64,000 nt of DNA from NCBI GenBank assembly GCA_959019945.1, contig CAUEQD010000009.1:32035-96034 (forward strand), in the 5' to 3' direction. This document shows, one piece after another, positions 44,719-52,541 of this stretch. Position 1 is the first letter of the stretch. Each line of letters starts with the position of its first letter. Made by a program: the position numbers and the translations under genes. Under the pieces are notes generated by a model. That model was not told where the DNA came from. It saw only the letters and a list, made by a program, of their open reading frames with translations, and did no database searches. This stretch comes from an uncultured Collinsella sp. (GTDB lineage: Bacteria; Actinomycetota; Coriobacteriia; Coriobacteriales; Coriobacteriaceae).

Positions 44719-45711
44719 GTGGACGTGCAACAGCTAGAAGAGTCCTGGGCTGCAAGGGCCGGCGCGCGTGAGGCGCGTCTTGTTGCGGCCTCGCACGTGC
44801 CGGCGGCGCTGTCGCTGCTGGGGATTGTGCGGCCTAGTGATCGCCTGGTGGCCTTTGCGGACGACTTTGCCGATGCGTTTGCTCGCGGCTTTGATGGCTG
44901 CGATGTTGCGCTGGTGGGGGAGCCTGCGGCTGCGACGTTTGCTGCCGCGTCCGAGGGCTTTGATGCTTCGTTTGATGATGGCGGGCCGCATCTGTGGTGG
45001 TTCGTCAATTCCATCGGCGGGTTTGGCCTGCGTGTGCCCGATCTTCGTGCCCTGGGCCGCGCGGCTCGCGAGGCGCATGCGCTGCTTGTGGTGGATAACA
45101 CCGTGGCAGGTGTTTTTGGATGCGATCCGTTGCGCTTGGGTGCCGCGCTGTCGCTCGAGGCACTCGACCGTGTGTGTGCCGGCGAAGCTCCGCGCAAGCT
45201 CGTCGCCGTCTCGGTGGCGCGCTCGCAGCTCAAGCGCCATCGCGTGGATGCCGCCGCAGAGTGCGCACACGCGTTGCTTGCGGACTGCGGTGCGTCTGTG
45301 CTTGGCCTGTCTGCCGAGGAGACCGACGTGCTAGAACGCGGGCTGTCCTCGCTCGATGCTCGCATGCAGGCGCACTTCGATCGCGCCCGTGCGCTGGCCG
45401 AGTATCTGGCTGCTAACGAGATGGTGTGTAACGTTCGCTATCCTGGGCTGGGTTCGCATCCCGATCATGCGGTTGCAACGGGAATCCTCGAGCACGGCTT
45501 TGGCCCGGCGGTTGAGTTTGACCTTATCGAGCGAAGTGCGGGTGAGCTGTTCGACACATTGCCGGGGGAGTTCAGCACGTCGCCCGCCGGCGGCTCAACA
45601 ACGCGCCTTTCGGCCCCGCGCGGTAAGCGGGGGAGCGCCATCCGCCTCTTCGCCGGCACCGACGACCCCCTAACCGTAGCCGGCGCCCTAGACAACGCCC
45701 TCCGCAACTAG
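44719..45711 (+). CDS. Divergent Cys/Met-metabolism PLP-dependent enzyme
   Basis: A fold-type I PLP protein of about 330 residues. It keeps the cofactor-binding Asp in LLVVDNTVAG. The usual S-x-T-K-x-x-x-G-H signature around the Schiff-base lysine is not recognisable; the nearest lysine is in GEAPRKLVAVSVARS. The C-terminus (FSTSPAGGSTTRLSAPRGKR) partly matches the family pattern around substrate carboxylate binding. Cystathionine gamma-synthase or gamma-lyase relatives are the closest fit, but activity is doubtful. GTG 44719 follows AAGGGA at nine bases. Confidence 0.72.
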   Translation: MDVQQLEESWAARAGAREARLVAASHVPAALSLLGIVRPSDRLVAFADDFADAFARGFDGCDVALVGEPAAATFAAASEGFDASFDDGGPHLWWFVNSIGGFGLRVPDLRALGRAAREAHALLVVDNTVAGVFGCDPLRLGAALSLEALDRVCAGEAPRKLVAVSVARSQLKRHRVDAAAECAHALLADCGASVLGLSAEETDVLERGLSSLDARMQAHFDRARALAEYLAANEMVCNVRYPGLGSHPDHAVATGILEHGFGPAVEFDLIERSAGELFDTLPGEFSTSPAGGSTTRLSAPRGKRGSAIRLFAGTDDPLTVAGALDNALRN

Positions 45712-45801
45712 CTATTTTGGGGCTTGTCTCGGGGTAGTCTTTTTGGGACGGGCTTTTTAGCTACTTTGGGACTGGGCCGTGGGGGACTGTGCCACGAAAG
45801 C

Positions 45802-45939
45802 GGCCTATCTACTACGTTTAACCCTTAGGGGGCGACCTTACCTGCCTTTTTTGAAAACTGGCAAGCTGTCTACCAGCGGTTTTGTTTTCAAGAAATCTGG
45901 GGTGGTCGAGGGTGTTCAACTAAACGTAGTAGATAGGCC
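45802..45939. repeat. Inverted repeat with 19-bp perfect arms and 100-base interior
   Basis: GGCCTATCTACTACGTTTA (45802-45820) is exactly inverted at 45921-45939. The 100-base interior is non-coding and contains runs such as TTTTTTGAAAACTGG. It resembles the ends of a small non-autonomous element. The surrounding 45712-45999 holds no gene I can support. Confidence 0.7.
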
Positions 45940-45999
45940 CATTTTATGGCGCGCGTCTTAATTAGTTCGTGCGGCGGATCAATAATCAGACCAAATAGA

Positions 46000-46347
46000 C
46001 TACTTTGCGTTGATGCTGGCTATGAGGGCGTCGGCTTTGGTGGCGATGACGTTGTTGATGTCGGCCTGCAGCTCCTCGTAGACCACTATGGCTCGCTCGC
46101 CGGCGGGGGTGAGCGTGGATCCGCGGGCGCCGTCGCGCTCGATGAGCTTACAGCCTAGCTGGCCTTCCGCTTCGTTTACAATACGCCACGCTTTGGAATA
46201 GGCCATGCCCATGCTCTTGGCGGCGCGGTTGAGCGAGTGCTCGCGGGCAATACCCTGCAGCAGCAAGACGCAGCCGTGGCCGAACACGCCCGGCAGATCC
46301 TTGTCGCACGCTTGAATGACCAACTTTGCCGTTGTCTTGTACTCCAT
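46000..46347 (-). CDS. ModE-type winged-helix regulator
   Basis: A 115-residue DNA-binding protein: FGHGCVLLLQGIAREHSLNR, AAKSMGMAYSKAWRIVNEAE (helix-turn-helix) and LGCKLIERDGARGSTLTPAG (wing). This is the N-terminal domain of the molybdate regulator ModE without the molybdate-binding domains; such stand-alone forms are common and their signals are mostly unknown. ATG 46347 has GGAG close upstream; GTG 46356 is an alternative. It is divergent from guaB. Confidence 0.82.
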   Translation of the reverse strand: MEYKTTAKLVIQACDKDLPGVFGHGCVLLLQGIAREHSLNRAAKSMGMAYSKAWRIVNEAEGQLGCKLIERDGARGSTLTPAGERAIVVYEELQADINNVIATKADALIASINAK

Positions 46348-46540
46348 GTGCTCCACGTCTCCCTGCTAAAGTGTTTGCTGGGCAAACGCAAAGCCTGCGT
46401 CAAACCCTCGTGTGCTCTTCTTAAATCATGCATTGTAGCAGTCAAAGTGCGTTAAGATACTTCCCCAGTATTGGGCGCCCAAGGTTGGGCTGGGTCCTAC
46501 GAGGCCTGCAGCCGACCGGTCGCATGGAAAAAGGAGAAAC

Positions 46541-48052
46541 ATGGCTACGTTCTTTCCCGGTGAGTCCCACACGTTTTCGGAGTATCTGCTGGTCCCTGGC
46601 TACTCGTCCTCGCAGTGCATCCCCAACAACGTCTCTCTTAAGACGCCGCTAACCCGCTTCAAGCGCGGTGAGAAGCCGGCAATCACCCTGAACATCCCCA
46701 TGGTTTCCGCCATCATGCAGTCCGTCTCGGGCGTCGACATGGGTGTCGCGCTCGCTACCGAGGGTGGCCTGTCCTTCATCTACGGTTCCCAGACCCCCGA
46801 GTCCGAGGCCGCCATGGTCAAGGCCGTGAAGGATCACAAGGCTGGCTTCGTTCAGTCCGATTCCACGCTGACCCCCGACATGACCATGGAGCAGGTCATC
46901 GAGCTCAAGGAGAAGACCGGTCACTCCACCATGCCGGTCACCGACGACGGCACCCCCAAGGGCAAGCTCCTGGGCATCGTCACCAGCCGTGACTACCGCC
47001 CCAGCCGCGATGACCACCAGAAGAAGGTCTCCGAGTTCATGACCCCGCGTGAGCAGCTCATCGTGGGCGACAAGAACATCAGCCTCAAGGTTGCCAACGA
47101 CGTTATCTGGGATAACAAGCTCAACGCCCTGCCCATCGTCGACGACAACGATCACCTCATGGGCATCGTCTTCCGTAAGGACTACGACAGCCACAAGACC
47201 AACCCCAACGAGCTGCTCGATGGTGACAAGCGCTACATGGTCGGCGCCGGTATCAACACCCGCGACTATGCCGAGCGCGTGCCGCTGCTTATCGAGGCCG
47301 GTGCTGACGTCCTGTGCATCGACTCCTCCGAGGGCTTCAGCGAGTGGCAGAAGCGCACCATCGAGTGGATTCGCGCCAACTACGGCGAGGACGTCAAGGT
47401 CGGTGCCGGTAACGTCGTCGACGCCGAGGGCTTCCGCTTCCTGGCCGACTGCGGTGCCGACTTCATCAAGGTCGGTATCGGCGGCGGCTCCATCTGCATC
47501 ACCCGTGAGACCAAGGGCATCGGCCGTGGCCAGGCTACCGCGCTGATCGACGTCTGCCGCGCTCGCGACGAGTACTACGAGGAGACCGGTGTCTACGTGC
47601 CCGTGTGCTCCGACGGCGGTATCGTCTACGACTACCACATGACGCTCGCCCTGGCCATGGGTGCCGACTTTATGATGCTGGGCCGCTACTTCGCTCGCTT
47701 TGACGAGAGCCCGACCGAGCGCGTCAACGTCAACGGCCAGTACATGAAGGAGTACTGGGGCGAGGGTTCCGCGCGTGCCCGCAACTGGCAGCGCTACGAC
47801 CTGGGCGGCGCCGCGAAGCTCAGCTTCGTCGAGGGCGTCGACTCCTACGTTCCCTACGCCGGTTCCCTCAAGGACGGCGTGGGCGGCACGCTCTACAAGG
47901 TCAAGTCAACGATGTGCAACTGCGGCGCCCTCTCGATCCCCGAGCTCCAGGAAAAGGCACGCCTAACGCTGGTCAGCTCGACCTCGATCGTCGAAGGTGG
48001 CGCCCACGACGTAGTCGTCAAGGATTCCCAGCAGAGCGTTTCCTATCGATAA
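46541..48052 (+). CDS. guaB: Inosine-5'-monophosphate dehydrogenase
   Basis: Oxidises IMP to XMP with NAD, the committed step of GMP synthesis. The TIM barrel is interrupted by two CBS domains (about residues 105-225: HSTMPVTDDGTPKGKLLGIV and LNALPIVDDNDHLMGIVFR). The catalytic loop is IGGGSICITRE with the nucleophilic Cys, and the flap includes GADFMMLGRYFARF. The 503 residues are usual. A strong ribosome-binding site (AAAAAGGAG) precedes ATG 46541. Confidence 0.96.
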   Translation: MATFFPGESHTFSEYLLVPGYSSSQCIPNNVSLKTPLTRFKRGEKPAITLNIPMVSAIMQSVSGVDMGVALATEGGLSFIYGSQTPESEAAMVKAVKDHKAGFVQSDSTLTPDMTMEQVIELKEKTGHSTMPVTDDGTPKGKLLGIVTSRDYRPSRDDHQKKVSEFMTPREQLIVGDKNISLKVANDVIWDNKLNALPIVDDNDHLMGIVFRKDYDSHKTNPNELLDGDKRYMVGAGINTRDYAERVPLLIEAGADVLCIDSSEGFSEWQKRTIEWIRANYGEDVKVGAGNVVDAEGFRFLADCGADFIKVGIGGGSICITRETKGIGRGQATALIDVCRARDEYYEETGVYVPVCSDGGIVYDYHMTLALAMGADFMMLGRYFARFDESPTERVNVNGQYMKEYWGEGSARARNWQRYDLGGAAKLSFVEGVDSYVPYAGSLKDGVGGTLYKVKSTMCNCGALSIPELQEKARLTLVSSTSIVEGGAHDVVVKDSQQSVSYR

Positions 48053-48068
48053 GCGGCTTTCCCAAGCA

Positions 48069-48140
48069 CCGCACCTTGCCGTTCAAACCGTCGCTCGCGT
48101 ACCAAAGTACGCGTCGCTCCTCTTTCACGGCAATCTGCGG
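48069..48140. repeat. Extended stem-loop element after guaB
   Basis: An inner perfect 7-bp hairpin (CGCGTAC CAAA GTACGCG, 48096-48113) sits inside TTGCCGT (48076-48082) pairing with ACGGCAA (48127-48133), and CCGCA (48069-48073) pairing with TGCGG (48136-48140). The result is an interrupted 72-base hairpin. A further small inverted repeat follows at 48154-48169. Confidence 0.6.
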
Positions 48141-48211
48141 CACCTGGAAAACCCGTTCGTGCTAGAACGAGTTTCAGACAAAGGTTGATTCACAACCACG
48201 TTATTTAGATA

Positions 48212-48246
48212 AAGCGAGATGCCTGTAAGTTGCAGGCATCTCGCTT
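48212..48246 (+). terminator. guaB terminator
   Basis: A 14-bp stem, AAGCGAGATGCCTG with its inverted copy across a short loop, is followed by GTTGTATTT. It lies about 160 bases after guaB and before the structured repeat of leuS. Confidence 0.75.
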
Positions 48247-48285
48247 GTTGTATTTGCTATCATCAGTCAAGTTAACCTTAGGGTC

Positions 48286-48394
48286 GGTCGGCTTGGCTTT
48301 GTTCGCTACAAGTTCCGCACGCAAAGAAGAGCACTTAATGTGCTCTTCGTCTTGCGCAGGACTGTTCGCAGTAGCGAACAAAGCCAAGCCGACC
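48286..48394 (+). repeat. Structured repeat, copy C (upstream of leuS)
   Basis: Perfect 24-bp outer arms (48286-48309 and 48371-48394) enclose a 61-base core. The core reads AAGTTCCGCACG, then a GAAGAGCAC TTAAT GTGCTCTTC hairpin, then GCGCAGGACTGTTCGCA. It closely matches the reverse complement of copy B at 5309-5416 and more loosely copy A at 2464-2576. The element ends 17 bases before the leuS ribosome-binding site (AAAGGAG, 48411-48417). Confidence 0.82.
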
Positions 48395-48422
48395 GGCCCC
48401 AGCTAAGATTAAAGGAGCTGAT

Positions 48423-50999
48423 ATGTGCGATTGCACAGATCATAAGGACGAGATCCCTGCATACGACGCGCAGGCCATTGAGTCTAGGTGGATGAAGGCC
48501 TGGGAGGACTCCAACCTCTTTGCCGTCGACACCGACGACAGCAAGCCCAAGAAGTACGTGCTTGAGATGTTCCCGTATCCGTCGGGCGACCTGCACATGG
48601 GCCACGCGCGCAACTATACCATCGGCGATGCCATGGCCCGTCAGGCCCGCATGCGCGGCTACGACGTGCTGCACCCCATCGGCTTCGATGCCTTTGGCCT
48701 GCCCGCCGAGAACGCCGCTATCAAGCACAACACGCAGGCTGCCGCCTGGACGTATAAGAACATGGACCAGGCGCTTTCCACGATGAAGCGCATGGGCTTC
48801 TCCTACGATCTGGATCGCATGGTCAAGACCTGCAGCCCCGACTACTATCGCTGGGGTCAGTGGATCTTTGAGAAGCTGTGGGAAAAGGGCCTGGTCTACC
48901 GCAAGAAGAACCCGGTCAACTGGTGCCCTAACTGCAAGACCGTTCTGGCCAACGAGCAGGTCACCGAGGGTAAGTGCTGGCGCTGTGGCACTGAGCCCGA
49001 GAAGCGCGACCTGGAGCAGTGGTACTTCAAGATTACCGAGTACTCCCAGGAGCTGCTCGACGATCTGAAGAAGCTCCCCGGCTGGCCCGAGCGCGTTAAG
49101 CAGATGCAGGCCAACTGGATCGGCCGATCCGAGGGCGCCGAGGTCGACTTTACCCTGTGCGACCAGGATGGCGAGCCCATCGAGGGCGACGAGGGCAAGA
49201 TCACCGTCTTCACCACGCGTGCCGATACGCTCTTTGGCGTTTCCTTCTTTGTCCTGGCTCCCGAGTACGCCCGTCTGCACGAGCTCGTCGAGGGCACGGA
49301 GTACGAGGAGGCCGTGACCAAGATCGTCGAGGACTCCAAGCACATCTCTGCCGTCGAGCGTGCCCAGGGCACCCTCGAGAAGCATGGTGCCTTTACCGGC
49401 CGCTACGTGGTGAATCCCGTCAACGGCGAGAAGGTCCCCGTGTGGGTTGCCGACTATGTCGTTGCCGACTACGGCACCGGCGCCGTCATGGCCGTCCCCT
49501 GCGGCGACCAGCGCGACTTTGAGTTTGCCCGCAAGTACGACCTGCCTATTGTGCCGATTATCCTGGACGATGAGGACCGCGCTGCCGTCGAGGCCAGCGG
49601 CGAGACCATTGATACCTTCCATGCCGAGACCGTCGACTGGGATTGCGCCCACGCTGCCGAGGGCACGCTCGTCCAGTCCGGCAAGTACACCGGCATGCGC
49701 GGCGGCAAGCACTCCGAGGGCGAGGCTGCCATCGTGGCCGACCTCGAGGCCATGGGTTGCGGTCGTCGTAAGGTCGAGTTCCGTCTGCGCGACTGGCTCA
49801 TCAGCCGCCAGCGCTACTGGGGCAACCCCATCCCGGCCATCCACTGCGAGCACTGCGGCATCGTGCCCGTGCCCGAGGACCAGCTGCCGGTGACGCTGCC
49901 CGAGAACCTGGACCTGGGTGCCGGCGAGACCCTCGCCGAGTGCAAGGAGTTCTACGAGACCACCTGCCCGGTTTGCGGTCGCCCGGCCAAGCGCGAGACC
50001 GATACCATGGACACCTTCACCTGCTCCAGCTGGTATTACCTGCGCTATACCGACCCGCACAACACCAAGCTGCCCTTCTCCCGCGAGGCGGCCGACCGTT
50101 GGATGCCCGTCGATAACTACATCGGCGGCATCGAGCACGCCATTTTGCACCTGCTCTACAGCCGCTTCTTTACCAAGGCACTACGCGACCTGGGTCTGCT
50201 GAGTGTTGATGAGCCCTTCACCAACCTGCTGTGCCAGGGCATGGTCAAGGACGAGAACGGCGACACCATGTCCAAGTCCAAGGGCAACGTCGTGCCCCCG
50301 AGCTCGGTCATCGAGCCCTACGGCGCCGACACCATGCGTCTGGCGATCCTGTTTATCGCCCCGCCCGAGAAGGACTTCGACTGGGATCCCAAGGCCGTCG
50401 AGGGCGCCAACCGCTTCATTAAGCGCGCCTGGCGTATCGTGTGGCAGCTCGTCCAGTCCGGCGACGCCAACGTGGCCTTTGACAAGTCCGCGCTCGACGA
50501 GACCGCGATGAAGCTCTACCGCGAGCGCCATCGCACCATTGCCAAGTGCACCGAGGACTTCGACCGCGGCCAGTTCAACACCGCGATCTCGGCCGTCATG
50601 GAGCTCGTCAACGCGGCGAGCGCCTACCTCAACGCCACCGAGGGCGCTGACCGCGACAAAGCCCTGTGCTACGGCGTGGCTAAGGATATCGTGAGCGTTC
50701 TTGCCCCCATCTGCCCGTTCTGGGCCGACGAGCTGTGGCATGAGGCACTCGGCTGCGAGGGCAATGCCTACACCGCAGCCTGGCCCGAGTTCGATCTGGC
50801 CGAGTCCATCGAGGACACGGTGCAGATCGTCGTGCAGGTGCTCGGCAAGGTCCGTGGCCGCATCGACGTCGCCCGCGATGCCTCCAACGAGGAGATGCAG
50901 GCTGCCGCCGAGGCTGCTGTCGCCAAGTGGACTGAGGGCAAGACGGTCGTCAAGGCCATCTGCGTGCCCGGCAAGCTGGTCAACCTTGTGGTCAAGTAA
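48423..50999 (+). CDS. leuS: Leucyl-tRNA synthetase
   Basis: Class I synthetase charging tRNA-Leu. The HIGH region is FPYPSGDLHMGHARNY near residue 50, the KMSKS loop is MSKSKGNVVPP near 617, and the CP1 editing domain lies at about 230-420. Zinc-type CxxC pairs are in NWCPNC and CPVCG. Its 858 residues match bacterial LeuRS. ATG 48423 lies five bases after AAAGGAG. The leader contains copy C of the structured repeat. Confidence 0.97.
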   Translation: MCDCTDHKDEIPAYDAQAIESRWMKAWEDSNLFAVDTDDSKPKKYVLEMFPYPSGDLHMGHARNYTIGDAMARQARMRGYDVLHPIGFDAFGLPAENAAIKHNTQAAAWTYKNMDQALSTMKRMGFSYDLDRMVKTCSPDYYRWGQWIFEKLWEKGLVYRKKNPVNWCPNCKTVLANEQVTEGKCWRCGTEPEKRDLEQWYFKITEYSQELLDDLKKLPGWPERVKQMQANWIGRSEGAEVDFTLCDQDGEPIEGDEGKITVFTTRADTLFGVSFFVLAPEYARLHELVEGTEYEEAVTKIVEDSKHISAVERAQGTLEKHGAFTGRYVVNPVNGEKVPVWVADYVVADYGTGAVMAVPCGDQRDFEFARKYDLPIVPIILDDEDRAAVEASGETIDTFHAETVDWDCAHAAEGTLVQSGKYTGMRGGKHSEGEAAIVADLEAMGCGRRKVEFRLRDWLISRQRYWGNPIPAIHCEHCGIVPVPEDQLPVTLPENLDLGAGETLAECKEFYETTCPVCGRPAKRETDTMDTFTCSSWYYLRYTDPHNTKLPFSREAADRWMPVDNYIGGIEHAILHLLYSRFFTKALRDLGLLSVDEPFTNLLCQGMVKDENGDTMSKSKGNVVPPSSVIEPYGADTMRLAILFIAPPEKDFDWDPKAVEGANRFIKRAWRIVWQLVQSGDANVAFDKSALDETAMKLYRERHRTIAKCTEDFDRGQFNTAISAVMELVNAASAYLNATEGADRDKALCYGVAKDIVSVLAPICPFWADELWHEALGCEGNAYTAAWPEFDLAESIEDTVQIVVQVLGKVRGRIDVARDASNEEMQAAAEAAVAKWTEGKTVVKAICVPGKLVNLVVK

Positions 51000-51026
51000 G
51001 CGCTGCGCGTAAAGCTGACATGCAAT

Positions 51027-51063
51027 AAACGAGGGACGGTCCGGTTGGGTCGTCCCTCGTTTT
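51027..51063 (+). terminator. leuS terminator
   Basis: AAACGAGGGACG pairs perfectly with CGTCCCTCGTTT across a 12-base loop and ends in T4. Read leftward it would also follow the convergent lipoprotein gene, so it is probably bidirectional. Confidence 0.88.
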
Positions 51064-51103
51064 GTGTTGTGTGCCCTGCTTAGTCAGTGCGTCGCACCGT
51101 CTT

Positions 51104-51676
51104 CTACGGGATGTGTACCAGGTCCCTAAAGTAAACGTTGCCCGTTGCCTCTTCGAACATCCAGATGTTGAGGTAGATGTCGTTGAGGTCGTTGTTCACA
51201 TCAAAGTCCGGGTCGTCGAAGGTGCCTACAAAGGTGAGCATGGCGCGCGTTTCCTCGCCCGCTGCGACCTGCTGGCGCATGCGCACATCGCGGACCACGC
51301 CGTTGACGTAGGCATAGGAGTCCACATCGCCAAACATCATGTTGACACCGGTATTGTTGGTTACCGTAAAGACGAGCGCGGCGTCCCCGTAGCCGTCGGT
51401 GTCCTTGCCCACGCAGGTAACATGGACGTTCTCGTCTGCTTCAAGGTCGATGGGGAACTGTTCTTGGGGGTCGGGGTCCAAACCCTGGGGATCGATGATG
51501 TCCTCGTCTATTTTGTCGAAGCTCACCGGGGGTTCGGTTTTTTCGATGGCTTTGGTGCTACCAGGATTCGGTTCGCATGTTCCGGTTTTGCTGTTCGTCT
51601 TGCCGCAGCCCACGAGGGCCAACGAGCACGTTGCGATGGCGAGCGCAGTCATGCAGAGGGTGCCTAGGCGTTTCAT
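51104..51676 (-). CDS. Lipoprotein of unknown function with immunoglobulin-like domain
   Basis: A 190-residue lipoprotein: signal peptide with lipobox ALVGC (Cys near residue 24), an acidic low-complexity linker (DPQGLDPDPQEQFPIDLEAD) and a beta-sandwich-like C-terminal domain. That domain carries FTVTNNTGVNMMFGDVDSYA and AAGEETRAMLTF, similar to DUF4352/FxLYD-type extracytoplasmic domains. It would be anchored on the outer face of the membrane. A good ribosome-binding site (AAGGAGG) precedes ATG 51676. No functional partner is evident nearby. Confidence 0.8.
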   Translation of the reverse strand: MKRLGTLCMTALAIATCSLALVGCGKTNSKTGTCEPNPGSTKAIEKTEPPVSFDKIDEDIIDPQGLDPDPQEQFPIDLEADENVHVTCVGKDTDGYGDAALVFTVTNNTGVNMMFGDVDSYAYVNGVVRDVRMRQQVAAGEETRAMLTFVGTFDDPDFDVNNDLNDIYLNIWMFEEATGNVYFRDLVHIP

Positions 51677-51938
51677 GGGTGCCTCCTTGCCGTAGAGGAT
51701 TTGGAAAGGTTCGTCGTTGCGCGACTTACTGGCCGGCTTGTTGCGGAATGTCCCTTAGCGTAAGTCTGATCGATAAGGGCTCGGGGAGGAATGCCCTTGG
51801 GGTCCGAACAGACCTGTGGATTGGGACGCATGGCCCGTTTTGGGGCTGTTGAGGGTGCGCCGCATGGGGTTCCTCGACCAATTGTCCTATTCTTGTGGAG
51901 AAGCTGTGCGCACGCTGTCCTACAGATTCGTACTGTGC
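51677..51938. other. Non-coding stretch between the lipoprotein gene and the rimP promoter
   Basis: No convincing gene, hairpin or repeat is seen. It should hold the leftward promoter of the lipoprotein gene, which I could not identify. Confidence 0.5.
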
Positions 51939-51967
51939 TTGCACGTTTCCGCAGCTATTGGTATAGT
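51939..51967 (+). promoter_or_regulatory. Promoter of the rimP-nusA-infB operon
   Basis: TTGCAC (51939-51944) and TATAGT (51962-51967) are exactly 17 bases apart. Transcription should start near 51974, giving a leader of about 70 bases that contains a strong terminator. Confidence 0.78.
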
Positions 51968-51992
51968 TTGCTTGCAAATGAAGTTGTAATTG

Positions 51993-52025
51993 AAAGAAGT
52001 GGGGTTTCGGCCCCGCTTCTTTTTT
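51993..52025 (+). terminator. Leader terminator (attenuator) before rimP
   Basis: A 12-bp stem (51993-52004 with 52011-52022, one G-T pair) with a 6-base loop TTTCGG runs into TTTTTT. It lies between the promoter and the rimP ribosome-binding site (GGAGG, 52034-52038), so full operon expression requires readthrough. In Bacillus subtilis NusA autoregulates rimP-nusA through a leader terminator, which suggests the same here. Confidence 0.85.
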
Positions 52026-52045
52026 GTATGGATGGAGGTGCCGCA

Positions 52046-52540
52046 ATGGTCAAGACCAAGACCGAGCAGGCGATCATCGACGCGCTCGAGGCCGTCGCTC
52101 CCCAGCACGATGTCGACATCGTCGACGTCGAGCTCGTGGGTGCCACCAAGGCCCCCTGCGTGCGCGTGCGTATCGAGGGTGCCGAGGGTCAGAGCCTGTC
52201 GCTCAACGATGTCACGGCCAACACCAAGTGGGTCGGCGATGTGATTGAGGAGCTCGACCCCATCTCTTCGAGCTATACGCTCGAGGTGTCGAGCCCGGGC
52301 ATGGCGCGCCCGCTGCGCCGCCCGTGCGACTTTGCCCGCTTTGTGGGCGAGAACTGTGAGCTCACCTCCACCGCTACCGAGGGCCGTCGCAAGTACGCCG
52401 GCAAGATTGCCGCCGCCACCGAGGCGAACGTGACCCTCGAGCTCGAGGGCGGCGAGTGCGTCACCCTCGATTTCTCTGATGTTAAAAAGTGCAAGTTGAA
52501 GCCCACCTACGACTTCAAGCCCGCGAAGGAAGGAAAGTAA
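52046..52540 (+). CDS. rimP: Ribosome maturation factor RimP
   Basis: Needed for assembly of the 30S subunit. The 164-residue protein has the N-terminal domain with DIVDVELVGA and VRVRIEGAEG, the signature YTLEVSSPGMARPLRRPCDF and a C-terminal SH3-like domain. ATG 52046 is seven bases after GGAGG. It begins the translation operon and is one base from nusA. Confidence 0.93.
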   Translation: MVKTKTEQAIIDALEAVAPQHDVDIVDVELVGATKAPCVRVRIEGAEGQSLSLNDVTANTKWVGDVIEELDPISSSYTLEVSSPGMARPLRRPCDFARFVGENCELTSTATEGRRKYAGKIAAATEANVTLELEGGECVTLDFSDVKKCKLKPTYDFKPAKEGK

Positions 52541-52541
52541 G

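Noticed and set aside
51791..52045. N-terminal extension of RimP reaching back to 51791
   Set aside because: It would run through the promoter and the leader terminator; ATG 52046 with GGAGG seven bases upstream is the normal start.
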